49,922 bases of DNA from Hyphococcus sp. (GTDB taxonomy: Bacteria > Pseudomonadota > Alphaproteobacteria > Caulobacterales > Parvularculaceae), in contig JAJFGA010000036.1 in assembly GCA_021776375.1 (NCBI GenBank), positions 1 to 49,922 of the forward strand. The letters are read 5' to 3'. The notes below the pieces were generated by a model, which was given only the letters and a program-made list of their open reading frames with translations, did not search any database and had not been told where the DNA came from. Position numbers and translations under genes: made by a program. This document shows positions 34,194 through 43,735 of this stretch, piece by piece; positions within the stretch are counted from its first letter, which is position 1; every line of letters begins with the position of its first letter.

Positions 34194-35873
34194 ATGGCGA
34201 AGCAAACTGAAAACATCGGCGAACGCGCCGCAGAAACAACGACCGGGCTCAACCCGATTATCGGCGTGCGTCCCGGCGAGCTGATGAAATCATTCGGCGT
34301 CGTTATGGCCCATGCCGCACGCCAGCCCGCACCCTTCGCACGACACTTCGCCGACTACGGCAAAGACCTTCTCCAGATTGTCACCGGCAAATCTGAAATT
34401 GCGCCAGAGAAAAAAGACCGCCGCTTTCAGGACCCGACCTGGAAATACAATCCTGTCTATAAGTACAGCCTGCAATCCTGGCTGGCGATGCGTAAAGGCC
34501 TTGAAGGCTGGATCGATGATTCCGGGGCCAGCGAATCCGATCAGGTCCGCGCGCGGTTTATCCTCGATCTGATCGCCGACAGTCTTGCGCCAACCAACAC
34601 CCTCATCGGCAACCCGGCAGCGCTCAAACGCCTTTACGAGACCGGCGGCATGTCGCTCGTCAATGGTTTGAAAAATGCCTACCAAGATATTCGCCATAAT
34701 GGCGGCATGCCGAGCCAGGTGGATACGCGCCCGTTCAAGGTCGGCGAAAATCTCGCCATCACGCCCGGCGCCGTCGTGTTCAAAAACGAGATGCTGGAGC
34801 TCATCCAATACAAGCCAATAACCGACGAAGTGTTTGAAACGCCGTTGATGATTGTGCCGCCACAAATCAACAAGTTCTACGCCAACGATCTCAGCCCCGA
34901 CAAAAGCGTGGTGCGGTTTTTAACCTCGCAAGGCATGCAAACCTTCGCCGTTAGCTGGCGCAATCCGCAAAAACAGCACGCCGAGTGGGGCCTTGAAAAT
35001 TATGTCAACGCGCTGATCGAAGCCGCCCATGCGATCTTGAAAATCACCAAACAGAAGAAACTCAATGTTTCCGGCGCCTGTTCCGGCGGCGTGACGACGG
35101 CGTCGTTTTTGAGCGAGCTTACCGCCCGTAAAGAAGACATCATCAATTGCTTCACCTTGCAGGTTTGCATTCTCGATCCGCATTTTGACGATAGTGAGGT
35201 CGGGTTGTTTGTTTCCGACGCGGCGATTGAAGCAGCACGCAAACACACAAAGAAAAAAGGCATTCTCGCCGGCGACGAGCTATCGCGCTCCTTCGCCTGG
35301 TTGCGGCCGAATGATTTGATCTGGAACTATGTCGTCAATAACTATTTGATGGGCAACGATCCCCCGCCGTTTGATATTCTTTACTGGAACAATGACACCA
35401 CCAATCTTCCGGCGAAGCTGCATTCGAACTATCTCGATATCTATGGCGACAAACGCTTTGCTGAACCCGGCAATGTCGATTTCATGGGCCACAAAATCGA
35501 CCTGACCAAGGTCAAGCACGACGCGTTTATGGTGGCGGCGATTACCGACCACATTACGCCGTGGCGCGCCTGTTATCGCAACAACCACTTGTTCGGCGGC
35601 GATGTGGAATTCGTGCTGTCCAAGAGCGGGCATATTCAGGCGTTGTTAAACCCGCCAGGCAATCCCAAAGCGCAATATTTCACTAATCCCGAGTTGCCTG
35701 ACGATGCTGAAGAGTGGTTCGCCGGCGCCGAGCCACAGCAGGGATCGTGGTGGCCGCGATGGGTAGAATGGCTGAGCGAACGCTCTGGTGAGAAGAAATC
35801 CGCGCCAAAATCACTTGGCCACAAAGCGTATCCGCCGATCGTTAAGGCGCCTGGTGAATATGTCTTCGGCTGA
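34194..35873 (+). CDS. phaC: Class II (medium-chain type) polyhydroxyalkanoate synthase
   Basis: 559 residues, exactly the size of Pseudomonas PhaC1. PhaC polymerises 3-hydroxyacyl-CoA at the granule surface. The lipase-like box SGACSGGVT places the catalytic Cys at 296, as in Pseudomonas. Asp452 (TDHITPW) and His480 (SGHIQ) complete the triad. The N-terminal run (AAETTTGLNPIIGVRPGELM), DRRFQDPTWKYNP, APTNTLIGNPAALKR, PPQINKFYANDLSP and WLRPNDLIWNYVVNNYLMGN follow class II synthases closely rather than the class I type usual in alphaproteobacteria. phaZ follows 17 bases on. Confidence 0.95.
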   Translation: MAKQTENIGERAAETTTGLNPIIGVRPGELMKSFGVVMAHAARQPAPFARHFADYGKDLLQIVTGKSEIAPEKKDRRFQDPTWKYNPVYKYSLQSWLAMRKGLEGWIDDSGASESDQVRARFILDLIADSLAPTNTLIGNPAALKRLYETGGMSLVNGLKNAYQDIRHNGGMPSQVDTRPFKVGENLAITPGAVVFKNEMLELIQYKPITDEVFETPLMIVPPQINKFYANDLSPDKSVVRFLTSQGMQTFAVSWRNPQKQHAEWGLENYVNALIEAAHAILKITKQKKLNVSGACSGGVTTASFLSELTARKEDIINCFTLQVCILDPHFDDSEVGLFVSDAAIEAARKHTKKKGILAGDELSRSFAWLRPNDLIWNYVVNNYLMGNDPPPFDILYWNNDTTNLPAKLHSNYLDIYGDKRFAEPGNVDFMGHKIDLTKVKHDAFMVAAITDHITPWRACYRNNHLFGGDVEFVLSKSGHIQALLNPPGNPKAQYFTNPELPDDAEEWFAGAEPQQGSWWPRWVEWLSERSGEKKSAPKSLGHKAYPPIVKAPGEYVFG

Positions 35874-35890
35874 TCAAAACAGGAGTTTGT

Positions 35891-36754
35891 GTGAGTACTG
35901 AGCCCCTTCACCTGCCTGAGATCCGGTTTGAAAAAATCGGCCTGCAAAAACTGCGCGTCGCCATCTGGCGCAGCCAGAAGGACAATGACAAACGCCCGCT
36001 GCTGTTCTTCAACGGCATCGGCGCCAATCTCGAAATCGCCCAACCGCTCGGCGAATTGCTGCGCGACCGTGATGTCATTACCTTTGACCTTCCGGGCATT
36101 GGCGGCTCACCGCGACCGCTGGCGCCTTACCGGCCGTGGTGGGTTGCGCATGCGGCGCGGCAGATCCTCAAACGCAACGGCTATGATAAAGTTGACGTGA
36201 TGGGCGTTTCCTGGGGCGGCGGCGTGGCGCAACAATTTGCCTGTCAGTATAAGAAGCATGTCGGCCGCCTGGTGCTGGCGGCGACCTCGCCGGGCGTCAT
36301 CATGGTGCCGGGCGAATTGGCGGCGCTCACCAAAATGGCCCACCCGATGCGCTATGTCAGCCAGGACTATCTGGTGAAGCATTTTGAAACGCTCTATGGC
36401 GACGAGCAGACCGGCGCACACATGTTCGCCGAACACATGACGCCGCCGAGCCTGCGCGGTTATCTTGCGCAGCTATCGGCGATGGCGGGCTGGACCGCCC
36501 TGCCGTTCCTGCCATTCCTGCCGCACCGGACGCTCATCCTTGCCGGCGACAAAGACAAAATCGTGCCGCTTGCCAATGCGAAAATATTGAAATTCATGAT
36601 CGCAAAATCGCGTTTACACGTGATTGAAGGCGGCGGTCATTTGTTCCTGTTGTCTCGTGCAGAAGAAATATTGAAAATAATGACCGCTTTCCTCGACGGA
36701 CCGGGAGAGGCGGATTTGGAAATTTCGGATGCGGCGTTGCAGCCGGCCGGATAA
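35891..36754 (+). CDS. phaZ: Intracellular medium-chain PHA depolymerase
   Basis: 287 residues from a GTG with AGGAG upstream. The alpha/beta hydrolase matches Pseudomonas PhaZ in LLFFNGIGANLE, FDLPGIGGSPRP, the elbow VMGVSWGGGVAQQFA with Ser107, RLVLAATSPGVIMVPG, LILAGDKDKIVPL and the His in GGGHLFLL. It degrades stored PHA to free hydroxy acids at the granule. It lies between phaC and a second phasin in the same direction, as in the Pseudomonas phaC1-Z order. Confidence 0.92.
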   Translation: MSTEPLHLPEIRFEKIGLQKLRVAIWRSQKDNDKRPLLFFNGIGANLEIAQPLGELLRDRDVITFDLPGIGGSPRPLAPYRPWWVAHAARQILKRNGYDKVDVMGVSWGGGVAQQFACQYKKHVGRLVLAATSPGVIMVPGELAALTKMAHPMRYVSQDYLVKHFETLYGDEQTGAHMFAEHMTPPSLRGYLAQLSAMAGWTALPFLPFLPHRTLILAGDKDKIVPLANAKILKFMIAKSRLHVIEGGGHLFLLSRAEEILKIMTAFLDGPGEADLEISDAALQPAG

Positions 36755-36772
36755 AGCGAACGGAGCCCCTTC

Positions 36773-37204
36773 GTGGCGAAGAAACCAGAAACGTCCCCGC
36801 GTCGCGCCGATATGGCGCGCAAGATCTGGCTTGCCGGCGTCGGCGCCTATGGCCGCGCCTTTTCCGACGCGCAAGAATCGCTCGCGAAAGTCACTGACGA
36901 TACGTCGCGAATGTTCGAGGATTTGGTCGCCCGGGGCGAGGAAATTGAAGACACCGTTGAAGAGCGGGGTCGCGCGCTCGCCCAACGCGTGAACGCGCCG
37001 GCGCGTTCTTTCGACGAGCGCATCAGAAAAATGCGCGCGCGGCTAACCGCCGATGACGACGATCGCGATGAGCGGATGGAAGTGCTTGAAGCGCGACTTG
37101 GCGCAATTGAGGAAAAGCTCGATCTGTTGCTCGACGCCGTCCAAAAGCCGCCGGCAAAAAAACCGGCGAAACCAAAATCCGCCTCAAAGCCAAAAAAGTC
37201 TTAA
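36773..37204 (+). CDS. PhaI/PhaF-like phasin
   Basis: 143 residues from a GTG with GGAG 8 bases upstream. MARKIWLAGVGAYGRAFSDAQESLAKV matches the granule-binding helix of Pseudomonas PhaI and PhaF. A heptad-like acidic region (EVLEARLGAIEEKLDLLLDA) and a short Lys/Pro/Ala tail (PPAKKPAKPKSASKPKKS) follow, a reduced version of the PhaF histone-like DNA-binding tail. It could link granules to DNA, but the tail is far shorter than that of PhaF. It sits between phaZ and phaD in the same run. Confidence 0.88.
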   Translation: MAKKPETSPRRADMARKIWLAGVGAYGRAFSDAQESLAKVTDDTSRMFEDLVARGEEIEDTVEERGRALAQRVNAPARSFDERIRKMRARLTADDDDRDERMEVLEARLGAIEEKLDLLLDAVQKPPAKKPAKPKSASKPKKS

Positions 37205-37213
37205 CGCCGCGCC

Positions 37214-37855
37214 ATGGCCGGCAAAATCAAAACTCGCGAGAAAATTCTTCGCACCGCCCTGGCGCTGTTTAACGCCGAAGGCGAAGCGCAAGTCTCGACC
37301 GTTGATATTGCTGCCGTCATGGAGATTAGCCCCGGCAATCTCTATTATCATTTCCGCGGTAAGGAAGCGATTATTGAAGCCTTGTTTGACGACTTCGAGC
37401 GGGAAATCCGCCAGGTGCTTTCAGCGCCCATTCAGCATCCGCTGGCGATCGAGGATAATTGGGTTTTCGTTTATATCGTCTTTGAGGAAATCAATGATTT
37501 TCGCTTCTTCTATTATGGCCTGGCGTCCATTCTTGAACGCTGCCCGGGGCTGCGTTCTCGCATGACACGATTGCTAAAACTCAAACACGAAACCGCAAAC
37601 GCGACGTTAAAAACGCTGGTGGATGAAGGGTTGGTCGAATTCTCGCCCGGCGAACAGGAGGCGCTCGCCGCCCGTCTTGCCGCGCATTTAACCTTCTGGT
37701 TGCAATATCGCGACCTGACCACGCCGTCGAATAATGATCGCAAAACCATCAATGACGGCGTCTACACAACAATGATGCAAATCGTGCCCTATGTAACCGG
37801 CGACCGGGCGATTTACGCCAACATGCTGAGGGAATATTTTACGACGCAAAAATAA
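37214..37855 (+). CDS. phaD: TetR-family regulator, PhaD-like
   Basis: 213 residues. The N-terminal helix-turn-helix is KTREKILRTALALFNAEGEAQVSTVDIAAVMEISPGNLYYHFRGKEAIIEALF, where SPGNLYYHF is the PhaD signature. The C-terminal ligand domain is all helical. In Pseudomonas, PhaD activates the pha operon in response to a fatty-acid-derived ligand. Its place at the end of phaC-Z-phasin-phaD fits that role. It is convergent with a flippase gene, 13 bases away. Confidence 0.88.
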   Translation: MAGKIKTREKILRTALALFNAEGEAQVSTVDIAAVMEISPGNLYYHFRGKEAIIEALFDDFEREIRQVLSAPIQHPLAIEDNWVFVYIVFEEINDFRFFYYGLASILERCPGLRSRMTRLLKLKHETANATLKTLVDEGLVEFSPGEQEALAARLAAHLTFWLQYRDLTTPSNNDRKTINDGVYTTMMQIVPYVTGDRAIYANMLREYFTTQK

Positions 37856-37868
37856 ATTTCACCCGCAC

Positions 37869-39161
37869 TCATGTGAGCGAGGCGACAACCAGGACAACCA
37901 TCAATGTAAGCCACCCCGCCATAAAGGCAATCGGCGCAGCGATAACGCCGATGATGAACATTAGTCCGTATAGCAACAATAAATGTGTGAGCGCAGCCGC
38001 CGCCTGTCCGCCAAGCGCCCAACCGGGCCGGCCGCGCGCCAAAACCGCAGAGTCAAGGCCGATGCCGACAAGGCGAAACAACTGCGCCGCCGCCATCAAC
38101 GCAATAACCGGAGCCGCCGGTAAAAACGCCTTCCCGCCGACGATGACGGCAAGATCACGTCGGAAAATCGCAAACAAAATCACAATCGGCGCCGCCACGC
38201 CAACAGCGGTCAGGACAGACCGAGCAACAACACGTAACATAGCACCGCGCCCCGACGTTGATGCCACTTTCGAGAGCTCAGGAAATATTGCCCAGTTCAA
38301 CATGTTTGCAGGATGCGCAATAAGATTTGAAAGGTTGGTAGCGATACGTAAAAATCCCGCGGCAACAGGGCCCAACACAGCGCCGACGATCAACACCGGC
38401 AGTTCCGTGTGCGTCATTTCTATGCTGCTCGACAGATTGGTCTTGACCATGAACGGCAACCATTCGGGACTGGCCTTCTTGTCAGTTTCCCCAAAAACTC
38501 TCGGCGTCAATTCTCTTTTGTGGAGCGCCCGTAATCCAAAAAACCATAGACTGGCGCCGCTTATCAGCGCGCTTAAAATCCACAGAAGAATGAACGCATT
38601 CACACCCGCGCCCGCAGCCCATAACCCAACAGCGCCAACAAACCGGATCGATGGCATGACGACTTGTTGCAGGCTCAATGTTCTAAAATCATCAAACAAA
38701 CGCAACAAACCGGTCGGCGTCGCCGCGATTAAAAACGGTATCACCAGGCTATAGACATAAACCAAACGCACCACATCATCGGACCAGCCCATAAAGCGCG
38801 CCGCATAAGGCGCGCCAAGTACGGCAACCAAAAAAGCGACGCCAGCGCTAATGATGTCGACACGGATCGCAAACCGAATGAGAGACTTAAGCGCTTGACG
38901 ATCATCGCTATGTTGCATCGGCGCGCCAAACCGTATGATCGCCTGCCATGACTGGAAACCAGCAATCCCGGCGACCACCACCGCATAGGCGTGAACAAGT
39001 ATGAGAACGCCCAGTTGCTCAGGCCCAAGACTGCGTGCGGCGATTGCGAGATAAGCAAGGCTTAAGACGCCGCCAACCGCCTTGGCGCTTACAAGAGTTC
39101 TGGCGTTCTTAAAGATCCGGCCCGCTGATTGGCGCGCGGAAAATGCGACGGGTGGGGTCAT
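37869..39161 (-). CDS. Polysaccharide/lipid flippase, Wzx-like (MOP family)
   Basis: 430 residues with about 12 membrane helices, beginning RIFKNARTLVSAKAVGGVLSLAYLAIAARSLGPEQLG, the standard start of the polysaccharide-biosynthesis (PST/MOP) exporters. Such proteins flip lipid-linked sugars from the cytoplasmic to the periplasmic leaflet. It is the last gene of the minus-strand envelope group, 106 bases after the glycerophosphotransferase-like gene. The substrate is unknown and could be what the neighbouring enzymes make. Confidence 0.85.
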   Translation of the reverse strand: MTPPVAFSARQSAGRIFKNARTLVSAKAVGGVLSLAYLAIAARSLGPEQLGVLILVHAYAVVVAGIAGFQSWQAIIRFGAPMQHSDDRQALKSLIRFAIRVDIISAGVAFLVAVLGAPYAARFMGWSDDVVRLVYVYSLVIPFLIAATPTGLLRLFDDFRTLSLQQVVMPSIRFVGAVGLWAAGAGVNAFILLWILSALISGASLWFFGLRALHKRELTPRVFGETDKKASPEWLPFMVKTNLSSSIEMTHTELPVLIVGAVLGPVAAGFLRIATNLSNLIAHPANMLNWAIFPELSKVASTSGRGAMLRVVARSVLTAVGVAAPIVILFAIFRRDLAVIVGGKAFLPAAPVIALMAAAQLFRLVGIGLDSAVLARGRPGWALGGQAAAALTHLLLLYGLMFIIGVIAAPIAFMAGWLTLMVVLVVASLT

Positions 39162-39267
39162 GAATGGACTGGCGCGTGGTTAAACTCAAACACACCGCAT
39201 ACAGCACATCTGTGAGTTTGCAAACAAAGCACTACGAAGCCTGCGGCCCGCACCACCGCCAGACTAT

Positions 39268-40539
39268 TCAGGCCAACCGCTCCAGTGCCTGCGCGGCGCG
39301 ACTTGCTGAGCCCGTTACATCATTGCCAAATGTGTTACGAAATGCTGTCTTCTGGCGCTCCATGTAAAACTGCCGAAGCCACGTGTGTTGAGCAAGCAGA
39401 TCATCAATTTCCGCCGGGCTGGAAATCACTTTACCAAGATCCCAATGCGCATAATTTGGATCATCCTCCCAATTCACGCCATGCGTATTGAGGAACATGC
39501 AAAGCCCTGGCTTATATAGAAATTCATAAACCTGACTGGAAACATCGCCAATGTAGATATCCGCCGCGCGCGTATAGGTCATGTCTATGCACGCATTAGA
39601 ACCGGTATCGATTTTTATATTTGAGCATTCAAAATAACGCCGTTTAATCCGCGGCCGCCATTTCATATTTTTAAAATTGCCTGAAACATGAAACCGTCTT
39701 GTGTAAAGCATGATATGCGGTGCGAGGATCAAATTATAATCAGGCCGCTCGGCAAAATACGCCAGAACCTGCTCGCCATGCGAGAACCAGGATGACAAAC
39801 CCGGATCAAAGTGCGGGTTGTACAATACCGTTGGATTGTCGTTCTCGAACAAGCTTGAAGAGTGCGCGGAGCCGAGCTTGACTATATCAAATTTTGGATA
39901 GCCGACGACGGAACTATTACATTCACAAATAATTTCCTCGCTCAACATCCGGTCAAGAATTTTTTGTCCCGGGATCAAAATGTGATCGAATTTCTTAAGG
40001 CTCGGATCAAACCCAATCGCCCGGTCGCCAGCACCGTGCTGTGTATAAACAAATTTTACATCGTTGAGACCAAACCGGGTTTTTAACAGCAGACACGTCG
40101 TCTCCGGCGAGACGATTACGTCCATGTTTTTTAGCAAATTACGGTTGGCGTACAGCGCGCCAATGCGCTCGAGGGGAGCCGATCCGCCCGTCAGAAATTC
40201 CAGCCCAGCCGCAGTAACGGGCGTTTTGAGCACCGTCATATTAATCCGCCGTAAAGCCTCCTGCGACAGCAGGCTTTTCAGCAGAGCAAGGTTTTCATGC
40301 TTGCGTACAAATGCATGAATTTCATATTTGTTCGATTGCAACGCCAACGCATTCAGGATCGGTGCACTATGCGGAATATGATGAGGGCGTTCATGAACAA
40401 ATAAAAACCCAATTTTTGTGGACGGAGCAGCACGATCGAACTCAAGCGGCGCACCATTCGTTGCAGCGTTTACACGATAAGCTGTTGCCGCTGTTGCGGT
40501 TGGAGATTTTAGGGGCAATGAGTCAATTTGTGCTTTCAT
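39268..40539 (-). CDS. CDP-glycerol glycerophosphotransferase-like protein
   Basis: 423 residues from an ATG at 40539; a longer in-frame start at 40608 is unlikely. The GT-B-like fold resembles the TagB/TagF family: IGFLFVHERPHHIPHSAPILNAL, VKFVYTQHGAGDRAI, PTVLYNPHFDPGLSSWFSHG, and the C-terminal donor-site run TYTRAADIYIGDVSSQVYEFLYKPGLCMF. No membrane segment is seen. Family members add polyol-phosphate units or act as glycosyltransferases on envelope polymers. A 272-base gap with no gene separates it from the nucleotidyltransferase. Confidence 0.7.
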   Translation of the reverse strand: MKAQIDSLPLKSPTATAATAYRVNAATNGAPLEFDRAAPSTKIGFLFVHERPHHIPHSAPILNALALQSNKYEIHAFVRKHENLALLKSLLSQEALRRINMTVLKTPVTAAGLEFLTGGSAPLERIGALYANRNLLKNMDVIVSPETTCLLLKTRFGLNDVKFVYTQHGAGDRAIGFDPSLKKFDHILIPGQKILDRMLSEEIICECNSSVVGYPKFDIVKLGSAHSSSLFENDNPTVLYNPHFDPGLSSWFSHGEQVLAYFAERPDYNLILAPHIMLYTRRFHVSGNFKNMKWRPRIKRRYFECSNIKIDTGSNACIDMTYTRAADIYIGDVSSQVYEFLYKPGLCMFLNTHGVNWEDDPNYAHWDLGKVISSPAEIDDLLAQHTWLRQFYMERQKTAFRNTFGNDVTGSASRAAQALERLA

Positions 40540-40811
40540 CGTACTCTCACTATCGAATTCGCTGTGAATACAGAGCGGGGCGCCGAGCTCCTGTTGTGAG
40601 GAACCCATACTGTTCTAGTTGACATTATATACGTTCAGGAATTCATCGAGATAGCGATCGCGCCATCACTAGTGTTCAAGATTTTGTGTTCAAGTGATTT
40701 TTGGCGACAAAATTTGATACAAATTTGTAAGCACAAAACCAAACTGATGACTCAAATAGGAAAACTAAGCGCCGCTAAATATTACTTGCGTCATCCAAAA
40801 AAATAATCGTG

Positions 40812-41606
40812 CTAGCTGTTGCGCTCGCTTAATATCGACCGAACAAGTTCGATATCTTCCAGCTTATCGACGTCGATTGCCGCTTCAGCAAATGGCAAAG
40901 GTATTAACCCAATCTTAACGCCGGTCTTCTGCTCAATCCGCTTTATCGCGGCGGCTTTTGTAAGCCAGCCTGTGAGGTACAAGACGCCGGTGATAAGCCC
41001 AATTTCTGCGGCCATTTTTGCAGGCTTCTTGCGATTGTCCTCAAGCCGGCGCCAAAACTCAATCAACGGCTCGGCGGTTCCGATTTTGAGCCAAAACAGA
41101 TTGGCGCCGGAGAATTCAAAATCGCGAAACCGTATGAAGGTGCGATTGGTATCCGGATAAGCCGCCTGATAGGTCTCCCGCGTCACGCAAGCCGCCGCAG
41201 CGCCGTGCTTGTCGCAGTCGATTTGCCCAAGAAACGCTTTAAGTATCTCGCTAGTCAGCAGCGCATGGTCACATGTGGTCACCAGAAGGCTGCCTTCCGC
41301 AGGCGCGGCTTTCAGAACTTGATGGATAGTTCTGGATGGCGAGCCCGTCACCTCAACGAAGCGAATTGGCGGCCCATCTTGGGCCCTGCCCTGCAACCAC
41401 TCACGCACATCGGCAGGCGCGGCGACCTGCCGCTCGCTGACACCAGGCACCCCGCCAAGCGCGTCCAGCACACGCTCAATCATCGCCATACCGCCGATGT
41501 CGAGAAACGCTTTATGGCCACCGGAAATTTCATCAAGCGGATCACCGGTGACGTTTCGTCGCCCCGCTAAAACCAGCGCATGCATCGGCATCATACTGGA
41601 TGACAT
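40812..41606 (-). CDS. MobA-like NTP transferase
   Basis: 264 residues. The Rossmann-like nucleotidyltransferase N-terminus is MHALVLAGRRNVTGDPLDEISGGHKAFLDIGGMAMIERVLDAL. LLVTTCDHALLTSEIL holds the metal-binding Asp and DVDKLEDIELV closes the protein. MobA/GlmU-N type enzymes activate a phosphate-bearing small molecule with CTP or GTP. Here the substrate is unknown, but the lipid and glycerophosphate context favours a CDP-alcohol or nucleotide-sugar donor. It follows the phosphatase on the same strand, 51 bases on. Confidence 0.8.
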   Translation of the reverse strand: MSSSMMPMHALVLAGRRNVTGDPLDEISGGHKAFLDIGGMAMIERVLDALGGVPGVSERQVAAPADVREWLQGRAQDGPPIRFVEVTGSPSRTIHQVLKAAPAEGSLLVTTCDHALLTSEILKAFLGQIDCDKHGAAAACVTRETYQAAYPDTNRTFIRFRDFEFSGANLFWLKIGTAEPLIEFWRRLEDNRKKPAKMAAEIGLITGVLYLTGWLTKAAAIKRIEQKTGVKIGLIPLPFAEAAIDVDKLEDIELVRSILSERNS

Positions 41607-41657
41607 CAGGCGTCTTCCTTTATCAATGTTCCGTGCTGGAAAACCGGGACAGCAGCA

Positions 41658-42599
41658 TCATTGTGTTGCGTATCGTTCATAGCGGCGAGATTCAATTGTC
41701 ACGACAGTGTTTTTGTCCGGGTCCAACTCTCTGATTGCCAACTCCAGCCGCCAGCGACCGCCCTGAAGTCTGGACAGGGAAAACAGATTATAACGCGCAG
41801 GGCGATATTTCCCGCGCCCGTACGGATGCGACGCCGAGCCGCCACCAATCACTGGCGCCAGTCCGTCAGGCGTCTCTACATAGCCAAAAACCGGCTCATG
41901 CGCATGCCCATGCAGGATCAGATCAACACCCGTCTCGGCAATCATCTGGCGAAACTTTTTTCTGTCGCTCAGCGCTTTGCGCGCCGGCTCAACGCCGTCA
42001 TTGACCGGATGATGCAGCACCAGCACCTGAAATTGCCGACGCGTATCATTGAGCATTTGTCGGATGCGTGCAATCTGATCGTCGCCCAGCTTACCGCTGG
42101 CCAATCCGGGAGCTGTTGTCGGGGCGCTGTTGGCGACGATAAAAGCAATATCTTCAACGCCGGCAAACTGTCGCAGGAACGGAAAGTCATCGAACCCGGT
42201 CGCCTCGCGCTCACCGTCCTGCCCAATGCGCGCACCGACCATGTATGGAGACAAAAGCCCCAATGTTCGCCCCCAGTCGGTCCGCACATAGGTGTCATGA
42301 TTGCCCGGCGCAAATACCGTTGGGACGCCCACAAAACGGTCATCCAGCCACCGCCGGGCATCCTCGAACTCTGCCGGCAGAGCAATATTGACGAGGTCGC
42401 CTGAAATAACCGCAGTGTCACAGCTCTGCGCCGCCAAGTCCGCCGCCAGCACGTCACATGCCTCCTGCTTGTGGAGATCAGCCCGCCGGCGGCTCCAGGA
42501 CAGATAACCAAGCACCCTTTTGTTCGCCAGAGCGCTCAGCTGCGGTTTTTCCCGGATTGGCAAGTGAATATCCGTCAGATGGGCAAATTTGATATTCAC
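41658..42599 (-). CDS. Calcineurin-like metallophosphatase
   Basis: 313 residues from a GTG. All five metallophosphoesterase blocks are visible: HLTDIHLP (D-x-H), ISGDLVN (GD), APGNHDTYV (GNHD), VLHHPVNDG (H) and LHGHAHEPV (GHxH). There is no signal peptide. Such enzymes dephosphorylate small molecules, lipids or nucleotides, or act as phosphodiesterases. It is divergent from the DAG kinase-like gene, and its position suggests removal of a phosphate from a lipid or nucleotide intermediate made by its neighbours. Confidence 0.92.
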   Translation of the reverse strand: MNIKFAHLTDIHLPIREKPQLSALANKRVLGYLSWSRRRADLHKQEACDVLAADLAAQSCDTAVISGDLVNIALPAEFEDARRWLDDRFVGVPTVFAPGNHDTYVRTDWGRTLGLLSPYMVGARIGQDGEREATGFDDFPFLRQFAGVEDIAFIVANSAPTTAPGLASGKLGDDQIARIRQMLNDTRRQFQVLVLHHPVNDGVEPARKALSDRKKFRQMIAETGVDLILHGHAHEPVFGYVETPDGLAPVIGGGSASHPYGRGKYRPARYNLFSLSRLQGGRWRLELAIRELDPDKNTVVTIESRRYERYATQ

Positions 42600-42777
42600 T
42601 GAGCCCCTGCTTTTTCAAAGCGTTTCGTTGACTGAGTTACTAGCATGGCCGCAACATTTAATTATATATGACCATGAACCAGCGCCCGGATTAGGGAACC
42701 TATCAAAATGCACGCGAACAAACAACAAAATCGACACGCCGCCATGACGGCCAAAGATGGCGGCATAGAATAAGTAT

Positions 42778-43725
42778 ATGGCCTCCGTCGGACTAATCAT
42801 AAACGACAAAAGCAATCGCAGTGCGTCGGTCATTGATGATCTGTTACATGTTGCGCATCGCTCCGATTCGGTTCGCTCTGAAGTCCTTGATGGCATTCAA
42901 GGGCTGGGCAAAGCCCTCTCCAGCATGAACGCCAGCAAGATCGATACTCTGATTATCGCCGGCGGCGACGGCACCTTGCAGGCGGCATTTACCGATATGA
43001 TCAACAATCGGAGGTTTGATCTCGCCCCCAACTATGTCGCCCTGCCCTGCGGCATGACCAATGTCATCGCCAAAGATTGCGGTCTTAAAGGCGCGCCGGC
43101 AAAATCTCTGGACAATTTTTTGTGGCGCCGCCAGAAGGGCGATGTCACGCCGTTGAGCCGTCCGCTTTTGAGTGTCAGCCTCGGCGACCAGGACCCCATC
43201 CATGGATTTTTTCTGGGTGCAGGTGCGTTTCACTCTGCTGTCAAATTCAGCCGCTCTGACATTCAATCAAAAGGCGCCAAACGCTCGCTTGCACTGATCC
43301 TTAGCGTCCTCAGTTACATCATGAAAGTCGTAACCGATCCGAACAACACATTCGATCCCGTCGACCTCAAATTCCTCGACGGCGCCCCCTCTGACGTATC
43401 GGCGGATGAAGTGCGCAGCTTGTTTATCGCGACGACCCTATCGAAGCTCGGTTCCGGGATTTTTCCGTTCTGGGGCGACGGACCCGGTGCGATGGCAGCG
43501 ACGCTTATCGATCATCCGATCCAAAAAGCTATGAGCGCGGCATTGCCCGTGCTGCGCGGAAAAGAGCGGCCATGGTTTAAAGAATACGGCTATCAAAGCT
43601 GGCGTTCAGACCAGATGGCGCTGAATATTGATGGGCCCTTCGTCTTTGACGGTGAAATTTTTCATGCCGACAAAACGCAACCGACGATCCTCGAAACAAC
43701 GCATCATGTTAATTTTCTAAGTTAG
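42778..43725 (+). CDS. Diacylglycerol kinase-family lipid kinase
   Basis: 315 residues. The DAGK catalytic domain has the nucleotide motif AGGDGTLQAAF (GGDGT at 62-66) and PCGMTNVIAKDCGL, the second substrate/ATP loop. There is no membrane helix, so it is of the soluble DgkB/YegS type rather than integral DgkA. It should phosphorylate diacylglycerol or a related lipid with ATP. It starts a rightward pair with the Tam41-like gene, 10 bases before it, and is divergent from the phosphatase. No clear ribosome site lies before the ATG. Confidence 0.88.
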   Translation: MASVGLIINDKSNRSASVIDDLLHVAHRSDSVRSEVLDGIQGLGKALSSMNASKIDTLIIAGGDGTLQAAFTDMINNRRFDLAPNYVALPCGMTNVIAKDCGLKGAPAKSLDNFLWRRQKGDVTPLSRPLLSVSLGDQDPIHGFFLGAGAFHSAVKFSRSDIQSKGAKRSLALILSVLSYIMKVVTDPNNTFDPVDLKFLDGAPSDVSADEVRSLFIATTLSKLGSGIFPFWGDGPGAMAATLIDHPIQKAMSAALPVLRGKERPWFKEYGYQSWRSDQMALNIDGPFVFDGEIFHADKTQPTILETTHHVNFLS

Positions 43726-43735
43726 GGTCCCGGCA

